Source: Salinispora arenicola (GTDB taxonomy: Bacteria > Actinomycetota > Actinomycetes > Mycobacteriales > Micromonosporaceae). From it: 64,000 nt of DNA. A program made the translations under genes and the position numbers. Under the pieces are notes generated by a model, which did no database searches, had not been told where the DNA came from, and saw nothing but the letters and a program-made list of their open reading frames with translations. This document shows, piece by piece, positions 42,578 through 50,506 of the stretch; the stretch's first letter is position 1; each line of letters begins with the position of its first letter. The stretch is taken from contig NZ_VFOL01000001.1 of assembly GCF_006716065.1 (NCBI RefSeq), forward strand, positions 4,092,001 through 4,156,000, in the 5' to 3' direction.

Positions 42578-43696
42578 ATGCGACTGATCATCGTGGGCGG
42601 CGGGGTGCTTGGCACCATGCACGCCTGGCAGGCCATCCGACGCGGCCACGAGGTGCTGCACCTGGAACGGGACAAGGAGGCGCGCGGCGCGACCGTCCGT
42701 AACTTCGGCCTGGTCTGGGTTTCCGGACGCGCCTCCGGCGCCGAGCTGGAGTCCGCCCTGCGGGCCCGCGAACTCTGGGAGGAGATCGGCACCGAGGTGG
42801 CCGGCATCGGCTTCCGGGCCAACGGGTCGCTCGCCGTGTGCCGGACCCCCGAGGAGGTCGCAGTCGCCGAGGCCGCGGCGGCGGCTCCCGACGCCGCAGC
42901 CCGTGGGTTCACGCTGCTCGACCGGGACGAGACGCGGGTCGTCAACCCTGCCCTCGGGGGCGACTTCGCCGCCGCGCTCTGGTGCGAGCGCGACGCCGCG
43001 GTGGAGTCCCGCGTGGCGTTGCCGGCACTGCGCGCGGCGCTCGCCGCCAGCGGCCGTTACCAGTGGCTGCCCGGCCGGGAGGTGCGCGACCTCAACGACA
43101 GCGGAGTCCGCGACGACCACGGTGCCGTGCACGTTGGCGACCAGGTCATCCTGGCCACCGGCGCGGTACTCACCGGCCTGGTCCGTGAACTCGCCCCCAG
43201 CCTGCCGGTGCGCCGCGTCTGGTTGCAGATGGCCCAGACCGCGCCCCTCGACGTGCCGCTGACCACCTCGGTCGCCGACGGGGACACCTTCCGCTACTAC
43301 CCCGGATACCGGGGGCCGCAGCTCGACGCGCTGAACTCCGTCCAGCCGCAACCGTCGATTGCTGCCGAACACGCCATGCAGCTGTTGATGGTGCAACGCC
43401 TGGACGGTGGCCTGACCATCGGCGACACCCACGCCTACGCCGAGCCGTTCGCCTTCGACCAGGTCGAGGAGCCCTACGAACACCTCGTCGAGGTTGCCTC
43501 GGCGTTGCTGGGCCGGCCGCTGCCGGCAATCCGGCGCCGTTGGCACGGCGTCTACGCCCAGTGCGTCGACCCGAACGAGATCGTGCAACGCCGGCGGGTC
43601 AGCGACAACGGCCTCGTGGTCACCGGGCCGGGTGGGCGGGGCATGACCTGCGCGCCGGCGATCGCCGAGCAGACCGCGAAGGAGCTGAACTGGTGA
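42578..43696 (+). CDS. FAD-dependent amine oxidase of phosphonate catabolism
   Basis: 372 aa, DAO/GlyOX-like flavoprotein. N-terminal dinucleotide motif MRLIIVGGGVLGTMHAW and HLERDKEARGATVRNFGLVW. Later QVILATGAVLTG, then the C-terminal second FAD contact VVTGPGGRGMTCAPAIA. It resembles the oxidoreductases repeatedly found next to phosphonatase-like genes; from general knowledge, such oxidases have been linked to turning N-substituted aminoethylphosphonates into phosphonoacetaldehyde. First gene after the GGT-ACC operator, and its stop overlaps the HAD start by 4 nt, so oxidase and hydrolase are translationally coupled. Confidence 0.88.
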   Translation: MRLIIVGGGVLGTMHAWQAIRRGHEVLHLERDKEARGATVRNFGLVWVSGRASGAELESALRARELWEEIGTEVAGIGFRANGSLAVCRTPEEVAVAEAAAAAPDAAARGFTLLDRDETRVVNPALGGDFAAALWCERDAAVESRVALPALRAALAASGRYQWLPGREVRDLNDSGVRDDHGAVHVGDQVILATGAVLTGLVRELAPSLPVRRVWLQMAQTAPLDVPLTTSVADGDTFRYYPGYRGPQLDALNSVQPQPSIAAEHAMQLLMVQRLDGGLTIGDTHAYAEPFAFDQVEEPYEHLVEVASALLGRPLPAIRRRWHGVYAQCVDPNEIVQRRRVSDNGLVVTGPGGRGMTCAPAIAEQTAKELNW

Positions 43697-44394
43697 GCGC
43701 CCGGGTGGGTACGACGCGACTCGTCTGTTTCGACATGGCCGGTACCACGGTCGCCGACGACGGTCTCGTCGCGCAGGCGTTCACCCGCGCCCTGGACGAG
43801 GTCGGCTCGACAGCCATCGACCGGGACGCTGCGCTGCGCCACGTGCGCGACACCATGGGCGAGTCGAAAATCGCGGTGTTCCGGCACCTCAGCGGGGGCG
43901 ATGAGGCGGCGGCACGGCGACTCAACGGTGCCTTCGAGCGGGCGTACGCGCTTCTCGTGGACGCCGGGCTCTGCGCGCCGATCGACGGGGCCGAGCAACT
44001 GATCGCCAGGCTCCGTGCCGCCGGGGTGCGTACCGCGCTCACCACCGGCTTCTCCCGGGCTACCGCCGACCGAATCCTGTCCGCCCTGGGCTGGCGTGAC
44101 CTCGCCGATCTGACCCTGGTGCCCGCCGAGGCCGGGCGTGGACGTCCCTACCCAGACCTGGTGCTCACCGCACTGCTACGACTGGGGGTCGACGACGTTC
44201 GCCATGTCACCACCGTCGGTGACACCGCCTCGGACGTGCTCGCCGGCCGCCGTGCCGGCGCCGCCATCGTCGCCGGAGTGCTCACCGGCGCGCACGATGC
44301 CGCCACGCTGCGTGATGCGGGCGCCACCCACGTTCTTCACTCCGTCAGTGACCTCGAGACCCTCCTACTTCCCACACACACCCCTGAGGAGTAA
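43693..44394 (+). CDS. Phosphonatase-like HAD hydrolase
   Basis: 233 aa. HAD motif I FDMAGTTVADD with nucleophile Asp14, motif II TTGFSR, and motif IV GDTASDV. The segment DTMGESKIAVFRHL contains Lys59 where PhnX phosphonatase has its Schiff-base Lys (MG-x-x-K), so C-P cleavage of phosphonoacetaldehyde is chemically plausible. Placed between the FAD oxidase and the importer genes. Predicted route: amine oxidase gives phosphonoacetaldehyde, and this enzyme gives acetaldehyde and phosphate. The assignment to phosphonate metabolism is secure by context; the exact substrate is inferred. Confidence 0.88.
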   Translation: MSARVGTTRLVCFDMAGTTVADDGLVAQAFTRALDEVGSTAIDRDAALRHVRDTMGESKIAVFRHLSGGDEAAARRLNGAFERAYALLVDAGLCAPIDGAEQLIARLRAAGVRTALTTGFSRATADRILSALGWRDLADLTLVPAEAGRGRPYPDLVLTALLRLGVDDVRHVTTVGDTASDVLAGRRAGAAIVAGVLTGAHDAATLRDAGATHVLHSVSDLETLLLPTHTPEE

Positions 44395-45438
44395 ATGGCC
44401 ATGCGACGCACCCCCCTGGCCCTCGCCACCCTCGCGGTGGCCTCGCTCGCGCTCGCCGCGTGCGGATCGGGTACCTCCGACTCGGGTGGGGCTGACGGCG
44501 ACAAGACCGTCACCGTCTACTCCGCCGACGGGCTCGGCGACTGGTACAGCAAGCAGTTCGTCGAGTTCGAGAAGCAGACCGGCATCACGGTGCAGATGAT
44601 CGAGGCCGGCTCCGGTGAGGTCGTCTCCCGGCTGCAGAAGGAGAAGGCGAACGTCCAGGCGGACCTGGTCGTCACGCTGCCGCCGTACATCCAGAAGGCC
44701 GACGCCGACGGGCTGCTGCAGCCCTACACGCCCGCCGGCGCCGACCGGGTGACCGGTGCGACCGACACCTACGTGCCGTTGGTCGACAACTATCTCTGCT
44801 TCATCTACAACCCGGACAAGGTCGACACCGCCCCGACGACGTTCGACGATCTGCTCAGCCCCACGTTCGCCAAGAAGCTTCAGTACTCGACGCCCGGCCA
44901 GGCCGGTGACGGCACCGCCGTGCTGCTGCACCTGCAGCACATCCTCGGCAAGGACAAGGCACTGGAGTTCCTGGCGAAGCTCGAGGCCAACAACGTCGGG
45001 CCGTCGTCGTCCACCGGCAAGCTACAGCCCAAGGTCAGCAAGGGCGAGATCTACGTGGCCAACGGCGACGTGCAGATGAACCTCGCGTCGATCAACAACG
45101 ACAGGTCGAACTTCAAGATCTTCTTCCCGGCCGGTCCGGACGGCAGGGCATCCACCTTCTCCATCCCCTACACCATGGGCCTGGCAGCCGGCGCCCCACA
45201 CGCCGACGCCGGTCGTGAGCTGGCCGACTTCCTGCTCTCCACGACCGCACAGGAGCAAGTGTCCCAGCAGGCGTACGGCGTCCCGGCGCGTGCCGACGTC
45301 AAGCCCACCGACGCCCAGTTCCAGCAGGTCGAGCAGGCGCTGCAGGGCGTGGAGATCTGGCCGGCCGACTGGGCGAAGATCCTGACCGAGATGGACGCGG
45401 ACATCGCGGCCTACAACGAGGCCCTCGGCCTGGCATAA
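44395..45438 (+). CDS. Aminoethylphosphonate-type ABC transporter, substrate-binding lipoprotein
   Basis: 347 aa. Lipoprotein signal with lipobox LALAAC, then a periplasmic-binding-protein-2 fold: VTVYSADGLGDWYSKQF, QADLVVTLPPYIQKA, VDNYLCFIYNPDKV, and SIPYTMGLAAGAPHADAG. These match the iron/phosphonate-type extracellular solute-binding family used for 2-aminoethylphosphonate. It would be anchored outside the membrane and deliver substrate to the permeases downstream. ATG follows the HAD stop directly. A strong hairpin between this gene and the ATPase gene probably protects its mRNA and raises its level. Confidence 0.88.
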   Translation: MAMRRTPLALATLAVASLALAACGSGTSDSGGADGDKTVTVYSADGLGDWYSKQFVEFEKQTGITVQMIEAGSGEVVSRLQKEKANVQADLVVTLPPYIQKADADGLLQPYTPAGADRVTGATDTYVPLVDNYLCFIYNPDKVDTAPTTFDDLLSPTFAKKLQYSTPGQAGDGTAVLLHLQHILGKDKALEFLAKLEANNVGPSSSTGKLQPKVSKGEIYVANGDVQMNLASINNDRSNFKIFFPAGPDGRASTFSIPYTMGLAAGAPHADAGRELADFLLSTTAQEQVSQQAYGVPARADVKPTDAQFQQVEQALQGVEIWPADWAKILTEMDADIAAYNEALGLA

Positions 45439-45458
45439 CCGACCGCACCACGCCGCGC

Positions 45459-45496
45459 CGCCCCTCCCGTCCTCGCCAACGAGGACCGGAGGGGCG
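45459..45496 (+). terminator. Strong intra-operon stem-loop after the binding-protein gene
   Basis: CGCCCCTCC / GGAGGGGCG plus GTCCTCG / CGAGGAC, a 16-bp stem with one C-C mismatch and a 4-nt loop (CCAA). It lies between the binding-protein stop and the ATPase ribosome binding site. This is a classic position for partial termination or 3'-end stabilisation, giving more binding protein than ATPase. Confidence 0.75.
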
Positions 45497-45517
45497 TACC
45501 CAAGGAGGAAACACCGT

Positions 45518-46654
45518 ATGTCCGAGTCGCCGGCGGTCCAGTTCGACCGCGTCAGCGTCCGCTACGGGCAGGTCACGGCGCTGCGGGACTTCTCGCTCGA
45601 CGTAGCCGTCGGCGAGACGGTGGCCCTGCTCGGCCCCTCCGGGTCGGGCAAGTCAACCGCCCTCAAAGCGCTGGCCGGATTCGTCCGGCCGACATCCGGC
45701 CGGGTCCTGCTCAACGGACAGGACGTCACCGGGGCACCACCGCACAAGCGTGGGCTCGGCGTGGTGGTGCAGCAGTACGCCCTCTTCCCGCACCTCACCG
45801 TCGCCGACAACATCGCGTTCGGCCTGCGTGCCCGGCGGGTGCGACGCGCCGAGTCAGCCCGACGTGTCGAGGAGATGCTTGATCTGGTCGGCATGGATCG
45901 TTACGCCCACCGCTACCCGCGGGAGCTCTCCGGCGGGCAGCAACAGCGGGTGGCGATCGCCCGCGCGTTGGCGATCCGGCCGCCGGTGCTGCTGCTCGAC
46001 GAGCCACTGTCCGCCCTCGACGCGCAGCTGCGCGCCGACATGCTCGACGAACTGCGTCAGCTTCGAGACGAGCTTCCGGACGTCGCGATGCTCTACGTCA
46101 CCCACGACCAGACCGAGGCGCTCACCCTGGCGCACCGGATCGCTGTCATGCGCGAGGCCGAACTGCTCGACCTGGACACCGCCCAGGGCCTCTACCGGCA
46201 GCCACCGAGCGAGTTCACCGCCGCCTTCCTGGGTGGGGCGAACCTGCTGCCAGCCACCGTTCGTGACGTCAACGGCACGGTCCAGGTGGGTGCGGTCACC
46301 CTCACCGCCACCGCCCCCGGGCCGCTCACTCCCGGCGCCCGCGTGCGGCTCGCGGTCAGGCCACACACCATCGGGGTACGCACTGACGGACCCGGCCTCG
46401 CGGCCGTCCTCACCGGCCTGCAGTGGCGGGGTGCCAACTACCGGCTGACCTGCCTGATCGACGGGCTCGACGAGCCCGGCGGGCTCAGTGTGCACGTCGA
46501 CGTGCCCAGCATCGACGGGCTCCCGCAGGTCGGCTCCCCGGTACGGGTCGGGTTGCCGGAGCATGGCGCCGCGGTAGTGGCCAGGACGGGCGCGGGTGTC
46601 CCCACCGGGGGCGCCGCCAACGCCGTTGCCCAGGACCTGACAGGTGTGGCATGA
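45518..46654 (+). CDS. ABC transporter ATP-binding protein (phosphonate import)
   Basis: 378 aa. Walker A LLGPSGSGKST, Q-loop VVQQYALFPH, signature LSGGQQQRVAIARAL, Walker B LLLDEPLSALDAQ, H-loop YVTHDQTEA. A C-terminal TOBE-like domain follows (VRLAVRPHTIGVRT). It powers import with the two permeases downstream; the ATGA overlap with the first permease shows coupling. Ribosome binding site AAGGAGGA before the ATG. Confidence 0.93.
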   Translation: MSESPAVQFDRVSVRYGQVTALRDFSLDVAVGETVALLGPSGSGKSTALKALAGFVRPTSGRVLLNGQDVTGAPPHKRGLGVVVQQYALFPHLTVADNIAFGLRARRVRRAESARRVEEMLDLVGMDRYAHRYPRELSGGQQQRVAIARALAIRPPVLLLDEPLSALDAQLRADMLDELRQLRDELPDVAMLYVTHDQTEALTLAHRIAVMREAELLDLDTAQGLYRQPPSEFTAAFLGGANLLPATVRDVNGTVQVGAVTLTATAPGPLTPGARVRLAVRPHTIGVRTDGPGLAAVLTGLQWRGANYRLTCLIDGLDEPGGLSVHVDVPSIDGLPQVGSPVRVGLPEHGAAVVARTGAGVPTGGAANAVAQDLTGVA

Positions 46655-47499
46655 GCACCGTGGCCCTCCCCGTCGCCAGCCCCACCCGCGCCGCCCGGGT
46701 CTCCCCGCTGCTCTGGGCGCTCCCACCGCTGGTGGTGCTGGCCGGCTTCCTGATCTACCCGCTCGTACTCGTGGGCGTGCAGTCGGTCACCAACGAGGAC
46801 GGGGTGACCACATGGGAAGTGTGGCGGTCCGTACTGGGGGCAGGCGAGTTCCACCGCGCGATCGGCAACACGGTACTCATCGCGGGCGCCGCCACCGCCG
46901 GCTGCATCGTGCTCGGCACGTTCTTCGCCGTGGTGCTGGCGCTGGTCCCGTTCCCCGGCGCCGGTGCGGCCTCCCGGGCGGTCGACACCCTACTGGCCTT
47001 CCCGTCCTTCCTGATCGCTCTCAGCTTCACCTTCCTCTACGGCGCCGCCGGCGTGTTTCAACTCGGCGACTTCCTCTACTCACGGTGGTGCGTCATCCTC
47101 GCCGAGATCACCTTCTACACGCCGTTCGTGATGCGGCCGGCACTCGCCGCCCTCACCCACCTACCGGCGGAACGCCTCGCCGTCGCCGCCTCCCTCGGCG
47201 CCAAACCAGGCCAGGTCCTGCGCCGCGTCGTGCTGCCGGAGATAGCCCCGGCGGTCGCCGCCGGTGGTGCGCTGACCCTGCTGTTGACCCTCAACGAGTT
47301 CGGCATCGTGCTCTTCATCGGCGCCAAGGACGTCATCACGCTGCCGATGTTGGTGCACGCCAAGGGCGTGGTCACATTCGACTATCCGAGCGCGTGCGTG
47401 GTCGCCGTCGTCGAGGTCGCCCTGTCCGCCCTGCTCTACCTTCTCTACCGCCGCATCTTCGCACGCAAGGGAGACCGTGGTGCTGATCTGGTCCCGTAG
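46651..47499 (+). CDS. ABC transporter permease (phosphonate import), first subunit
   Basis: 282 aa with six membrane helices. The BPD_transp_1 EAA loop reads YTPFVMRPALAALTHLPAERLAVAASLGAKPGQVLRRVVLPEIAP, split over two lines of the helix pattern, with the conserved G in SLGA. The first helix region starts SPLLWALPPLVVLAGFLIYPLVLV. It overlaps the ATPase by 4 nt and the next permease by 23 nt. Confidence 0.92.
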   Translation: MSTVALPVASPTRAARVSPLLWALPPLVVLAGFLIYPLVLVGVQSVTNEDGVTTWEVWRSVLGAGEFHRAIGNTVLIAGAATAGCIVLGTFFAVVLALVPFPGAGAASRAVDTLLAFPSFLIALSFTFLYGAAGVFQLGDFLYSRWCVILAEITFYTPFVMRPALAALTHLPAERLAVAASLGAKPGQVLRRVVLPEIAPAVAAGGALTLLLTLNEFGIVLFIGAKDVITLPMLVHAKGVVTFDYPSACVVAVVEVALSALLYLLYRRIFARKGDRGADLVP

Positions 47500-48289
47500 C
47501 GCCCGCTGGCCCGTCTGGGCACTGTTCGCCGCCGTCTTCCTGGTGATCGTGGTAGCACCGCTGGCCGTGCTGGTGGCTGCCGCCCTGGCCGCGGAGTGGA
47601 ACGACGTCCTGCCCGGCGCCTTCACCACCGCCCACCTGGGTGCCGCCCTGACCGGCGAGAACCAGGCCAGCCTCCTCGTCAGCCTGCAGACCGCGGCTGT
47701 CGCCGGGCTGGCCGCCGTGGCCGTCGGCACCTGGGCGGCGCTCGCACTCGCCGTGGCACCCCGCTGGCTGCGCAGAGGTGCCGACGCGCTCCTGCACCTA
47801 CCGGTCGCCATTCCGTCGGTGGTGGTCGGGCTGGGGCTGCTGGTCGCCTACAGCCGGCCGCCGCTGCTGCTCAACGGCACGCGGTGGATCGTGCTGATCG
47901 CCCACGTGGTGCTCGTCCTGGCCTTCTCCTATGCCACCGTGTCCAGCGCGCTGACCCGTATCGACGGTTCGTACGCCCAGGTCGCCGCATCGCTGGGGGC
48001 GCGGCCCGCGCTGGTGCTCTGGCGGGTGCGCCTGCCGATGCTGCTGCCGGCCATGTCAGCCGCCGCGGCACTCGCGGTCGCGTTGTCGATGGGCGAGGTC
48101 GGCGCCACGATCATGGTGTACCCGCCGGACTGGCGCACGTTGCCGGTCACCGTCTTCACCCTGACCGACCGGGGCCGTACGTTCGACGCGGCGGCGGCCA
48201 CGCTGATCCTGCTCGGCACGACGCTGGTGGCGTTGCTGGTTCTCGGCCGGATCTCCCGTGGTCGGGCAGCCGCCGGTGGTTCACCGTGA
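47477..48289 (+). CDS. ABC transporter permease (phosphonate import), second subunit
   Basis: 270 aa with six helices. EAA loop AQVAASLGARPALVLWRVRLPM. GTG start after AAGGGAGA; a second GTG follows directly. It pairs with the preceding permease to form the channel and ends the phosphonate operon. Confidence 0.92.
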   Translation: MVLIWSRSARWPVWALFAAVFLVIVVAPLAVLVAAALAAEWNDVLPGAFTTAHLGAALTGENQASLLVSLQTAAVAGLAAVAVGTWAALALAVAPRWLRRGADALLHLPVAIPSVVVGLGLLVAYSRPPLLLNGTRWIVLIAHVVLVLAFSYATVSSALTRIDGSYAQVAASLGARPALVLWRVRLPMLLPAMSAAAALAVALSMGEVGATIMVYPPDWRTLPVTVFTLTDRGRTFDAAAATLILLGTTLVALLVLGRISRGRAAAGGSP

Positions 48290-48379
48290 CCGTCCACCTC
48301 GACCGGCCCGGTTGACGGGTTCTGCGTATGGAAGCCTGCCACCGCGAAGGGATTCCCCGGCTTCTCACCGGACCGGAGG

Positions 48380-48574
48380 TCAGAAGAGCACGACGGCGAC
48401 CGCGTACACGGACAGGCCCGCTGCCAGGCACAAGCAGACCAGCGAGATGCGGTTGCGTCGTGCGGCGATCCTGCGGTAGCGGAGCACAACCCGGGCCGCC
48501 TCCAGCACTTCCTCATTCTCGGAGCTCCGGGAACTCCGAGAATGAGGCCCTGCGCCGAATCCTTCGCTCTGCAC
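48380..48574 (-). CDS. Possible small membrane protein
   Basis: Up to 64 aa if started at GTG 48574, or 42 aa from GTG 48508. The shared part EEVLEAARVVLRYRRIAARRN, followed by a membrane helix ISLVCLCLAAGLSVYAVAVVLF, looks like a real helical anchor protein. The extra N-terminal segment of the longer form is encoded by a perfect 13-bp inverted repeat, which argues for the shorter form. No homologue recognised. Confidence 0.4.
   Translation of the reverse strand: MQSEGFGAGPHSRSSRSSENEEVLEAARVVLRYRRIAARRNRISLVCLCLAAGLSVYAVAVVLF
48512..48546. repeat. Perfect 13-bp inverted repeat
   Basis: CTCATTCTCGGAG (48512-48524) and CTCCGAGAATGAG (48534-48546) around a 9-nt loop that can extend the stem by three more pairs. 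It may be the bidirectional terminator for the phosphonate operon and whatever faces it, or a mobile palindromic element. Confidence 0.7.
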
Positions 48575-48899
48575 CGCCGCCCGCCTCAGTCATGCTCGTC
48601 GCGCCTTCGACCCGCTCCGACTGCGCCGTTATCCGTGCCGAACGGGCGATCATGCTATTCACATCCGACGGAACCGGTCAAGCCCATGCATACGGAGTGC
48701 AGGGGGCGTCGACGGTGTTCACCTCATGGGACAGGCCCGCTGCCGGTAGCCCCAGGTGCGCCGGCCACAGTTTGCATGTCCCGGCAGGATTCGTTGTCCG
48801 TTCCTGCCCGGCCGGGGACCGCGCACCCTGCCAGGTGCACCTCGCGCATGCCGGAAGCCGCCGCGCCGCGACGACGCCATGACCCGAGGCACCACGGGT
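48575..48899. other. 325 bp without a recognisable gene
   Basis: Open frames here are short, lack ribosome binding sites and show no coding-like codon bias. A direct look for palindromes beyond 6 bp found nothing convincing. Confidence 0.5.
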
Positions 48900-49529
48900 T
48901 CACTCGCTGGTTTCAGCGCTGGAACTCGTCGCGCGCTGCGGCCGGTGCGTGTCGGCGTGGATGTGTGTGCGTACACCTTGCGGGTCGAACAGGATGAGCA
49001 GTTCGACCGCCGCGCCGTCCGCGCTGCCCAGCCAGTGCGGTAGCGACGTGTCGAACTCGGCCGCCTCGCCGGGGGACAGGGTCAGGTCGCGTTCACCGAG
49101 CATCAGTCTCAGCTGCCCGTTGAGCACGTACAGCCACTCGAAGCCGTCATGGGTTTTCGGGGTCGGCTCGAGTGGTTCTCGCCGGGCTGGGATGATCATT
49201 TTGAATGCCTGCACCCCACCGGGTCGCCGGGACAAGGGCACGAAGGCCATACCGAACCGGCGGATCGGCGTGAGGTGGATGCGGGGGTCACCGGTGCGTG
49301 GGGCGCCGACGAGGTCGTCCAACGGAACGTTGTAGATGCGGGCCAGGGGCAGCAGCAACTCCAGGGTCGCCCGGCGCTGTCCGCCCTCCAGGCGGGACAG
49401 GGTGCTCTCGGACACACCGGTTGTCGTCGAGACGTCAGCGAGGGTGAGGCCACGGTGCCGGCGCAGGGCACGCAGTCGTGGCCCCACCGCGTCGAGCACG
49501 TCGTTCGTGTCGCTGTCCATGGAGCTCAT
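48900..49529 (-). CDS. XRE-family regulator with a cupin domain
   Basis: 209 aa. N-terminal helix-turn-helix: VGPRLRALRRHRGLTLADVSTTTGVSESTLSRLE. C-terminal cupin: DGFEWLYVLNGQLRLMLGERDLTLSPGEAAEFDTSLPHWLG (positions about 130-180) with the PHW histidine. Known: this HTH-cupin group senses a small ligand and often controls its divergent neighbour. Here that is the methyltransferase at 49612. A TTGACA-like -35 on this strand (49558-49553) and a short inverted repeat are in the 82-bp gap. Two ATGs are possible; 49529 was kept. Confidence 0.88.
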   Translation of the reverse strand: MSSMDSDTNDVLDAVGPRLRALRRHRGLTLADVSTTTGVSESTLSRLEGGQRRATLELLLPLARIYNVPLDDLVGAPRTGDPRIHLTPIRRFGMAFVPLSRRPGGVQAFKMIIPARREPLEPTPKTHDGFEWLYVLNGQLRLMLGERDLTLSPGEAAEFDTSLPHWLGSADGAAVELLILFDPQGVRTHIHADTHRPQRATSSSAETSE

Positions 49530-49546
49530 CTTGCCAGAAGCGCAAG
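49530..49546. promoter_or_regulatory. Short inverted repeat in the XRE-cupin/methyltransferase gap
   Basis: CTTGC-N7-GCAAG directly before the regulator start. A consensus TTGACA on the minus strand lies 7 bp beyond. Suits autoregulation by the XRE-cupin protein. Confidence 0.35.
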
Positions 49547-49611
49547 TTTTCGTGTCAATACCGCATGGGTGTGTGGAGACTGGGCGGACCCCAACGAGAA
49601 GGAGTGCCCCG

Positions 49612-50238
49612 ATGCCAACCACCGACGCGGCCACGTTCTGGAACGGCGTGTATTCATCGCGACCGGCGGCCACCACCCCGAACCCCAACGCCCGCCTCAC
49701 CGAGGTCGTCACGAACCTGCCGGCCGGGGAGGCACTGGATCTCGGTTGCGGCACCGGCGGCGACGCACTGTGGCTTGCCGGCCGAGGCTGGCGCGTCACC
49801 GCTGCCGACATCTCAACCGTGGCGGTTGAGCGGCTGACCACCCTCGCCGCCACCCTGGGCCTTGCCGACCGGGTGACCGCCGTGCAGTGCGACCTGAGCA
49901 GCTTGTTCCCGCACGGGCAGTTCGATCTGGTCTCCGCCCACTACCTGCAAACCCCTCTCGGCCTGGACAGGGCAACCGTTCTGCGTGCGGCCGCGCACGC
50001 CTTGCGTCCGCAGGGACGGTTGCTGGTCGTCGACCACGGCTCGATCGCGCCGTGGTCCTGGAACCAGGACCCAGAGCTCCGATTCCCGAGCCCGCGGGAG
50101 GTCGCCGCGGACATCGACCTGGACCCGGCCACCTGGACGGTCGATCGGGCCGACGCGCCCCGCAGGATCGCGACAGGACCGGACGGGAGTACCGCCGAGG
50201 TCACCGACCACGTCCTGATCATCCGCCGCATGAGCTGA
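49612..50238 (+). CDS. SAM-dependent methyltransferase (class I)
   Basis: 208 aa. Motif I ALDLGCGTGGDALWLAG, acidic ITAADIS-like AADISTVAVERL, motif II VQCDLSSLFPHGQFDLVSAHY, and LRPQGRLLVVDHGS. It belongs to the tellurite-resistance/thiopurine-type small methyltransferases of broad specificity. GAGAAGGAG precedes the ATG by 9 nt. Divergent partner of the XRE-cupin regulator, so its substrate may be the regulator's ligand. Function otherwise unknown. Confidence 0.87.
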   Translation: MPTTDAATFWNGVYSSRPAATTPNPNARLTEVVTNLPAGEALDLGCGTGGDALWLAGRGWRVTAADISTVAVERLTTLAATLGLADRVTAVQCDLSSLFPHGQFDLVSAHYLQTPLGLDRATVLRAAAHALRPQGRLLVVDHGSIAPWSWNQDPELRFPSPREVAADIDLDPATWTVDRADAPRRIATGPDGSTAEVTDHVLIIRRMS

Positions 50239-50506
50239 CGTCCGGCGAAACGTCCTCAGCTTCACCGCAGGACAGAAACGCCTCCCGTCGTGACACGGCA
50301 CTGGCTACCATCACCACAGTGGCCACAACCCGCCGCGAGCATCCTCCGAGCCGCCAGCTACCGCTCATCAGCGTTCATCAGCGTTCAGGAGCGACCCGAG
50401 CCGGTCGTGATCCTTGCCGTGCCGCCTCCGCATCTGTCAATGGCCGACATTCGCCACCCGAGTCGGCTGGCGACGACCGAGACCGTCATCGACGTGAGAG
50501 GACAGC

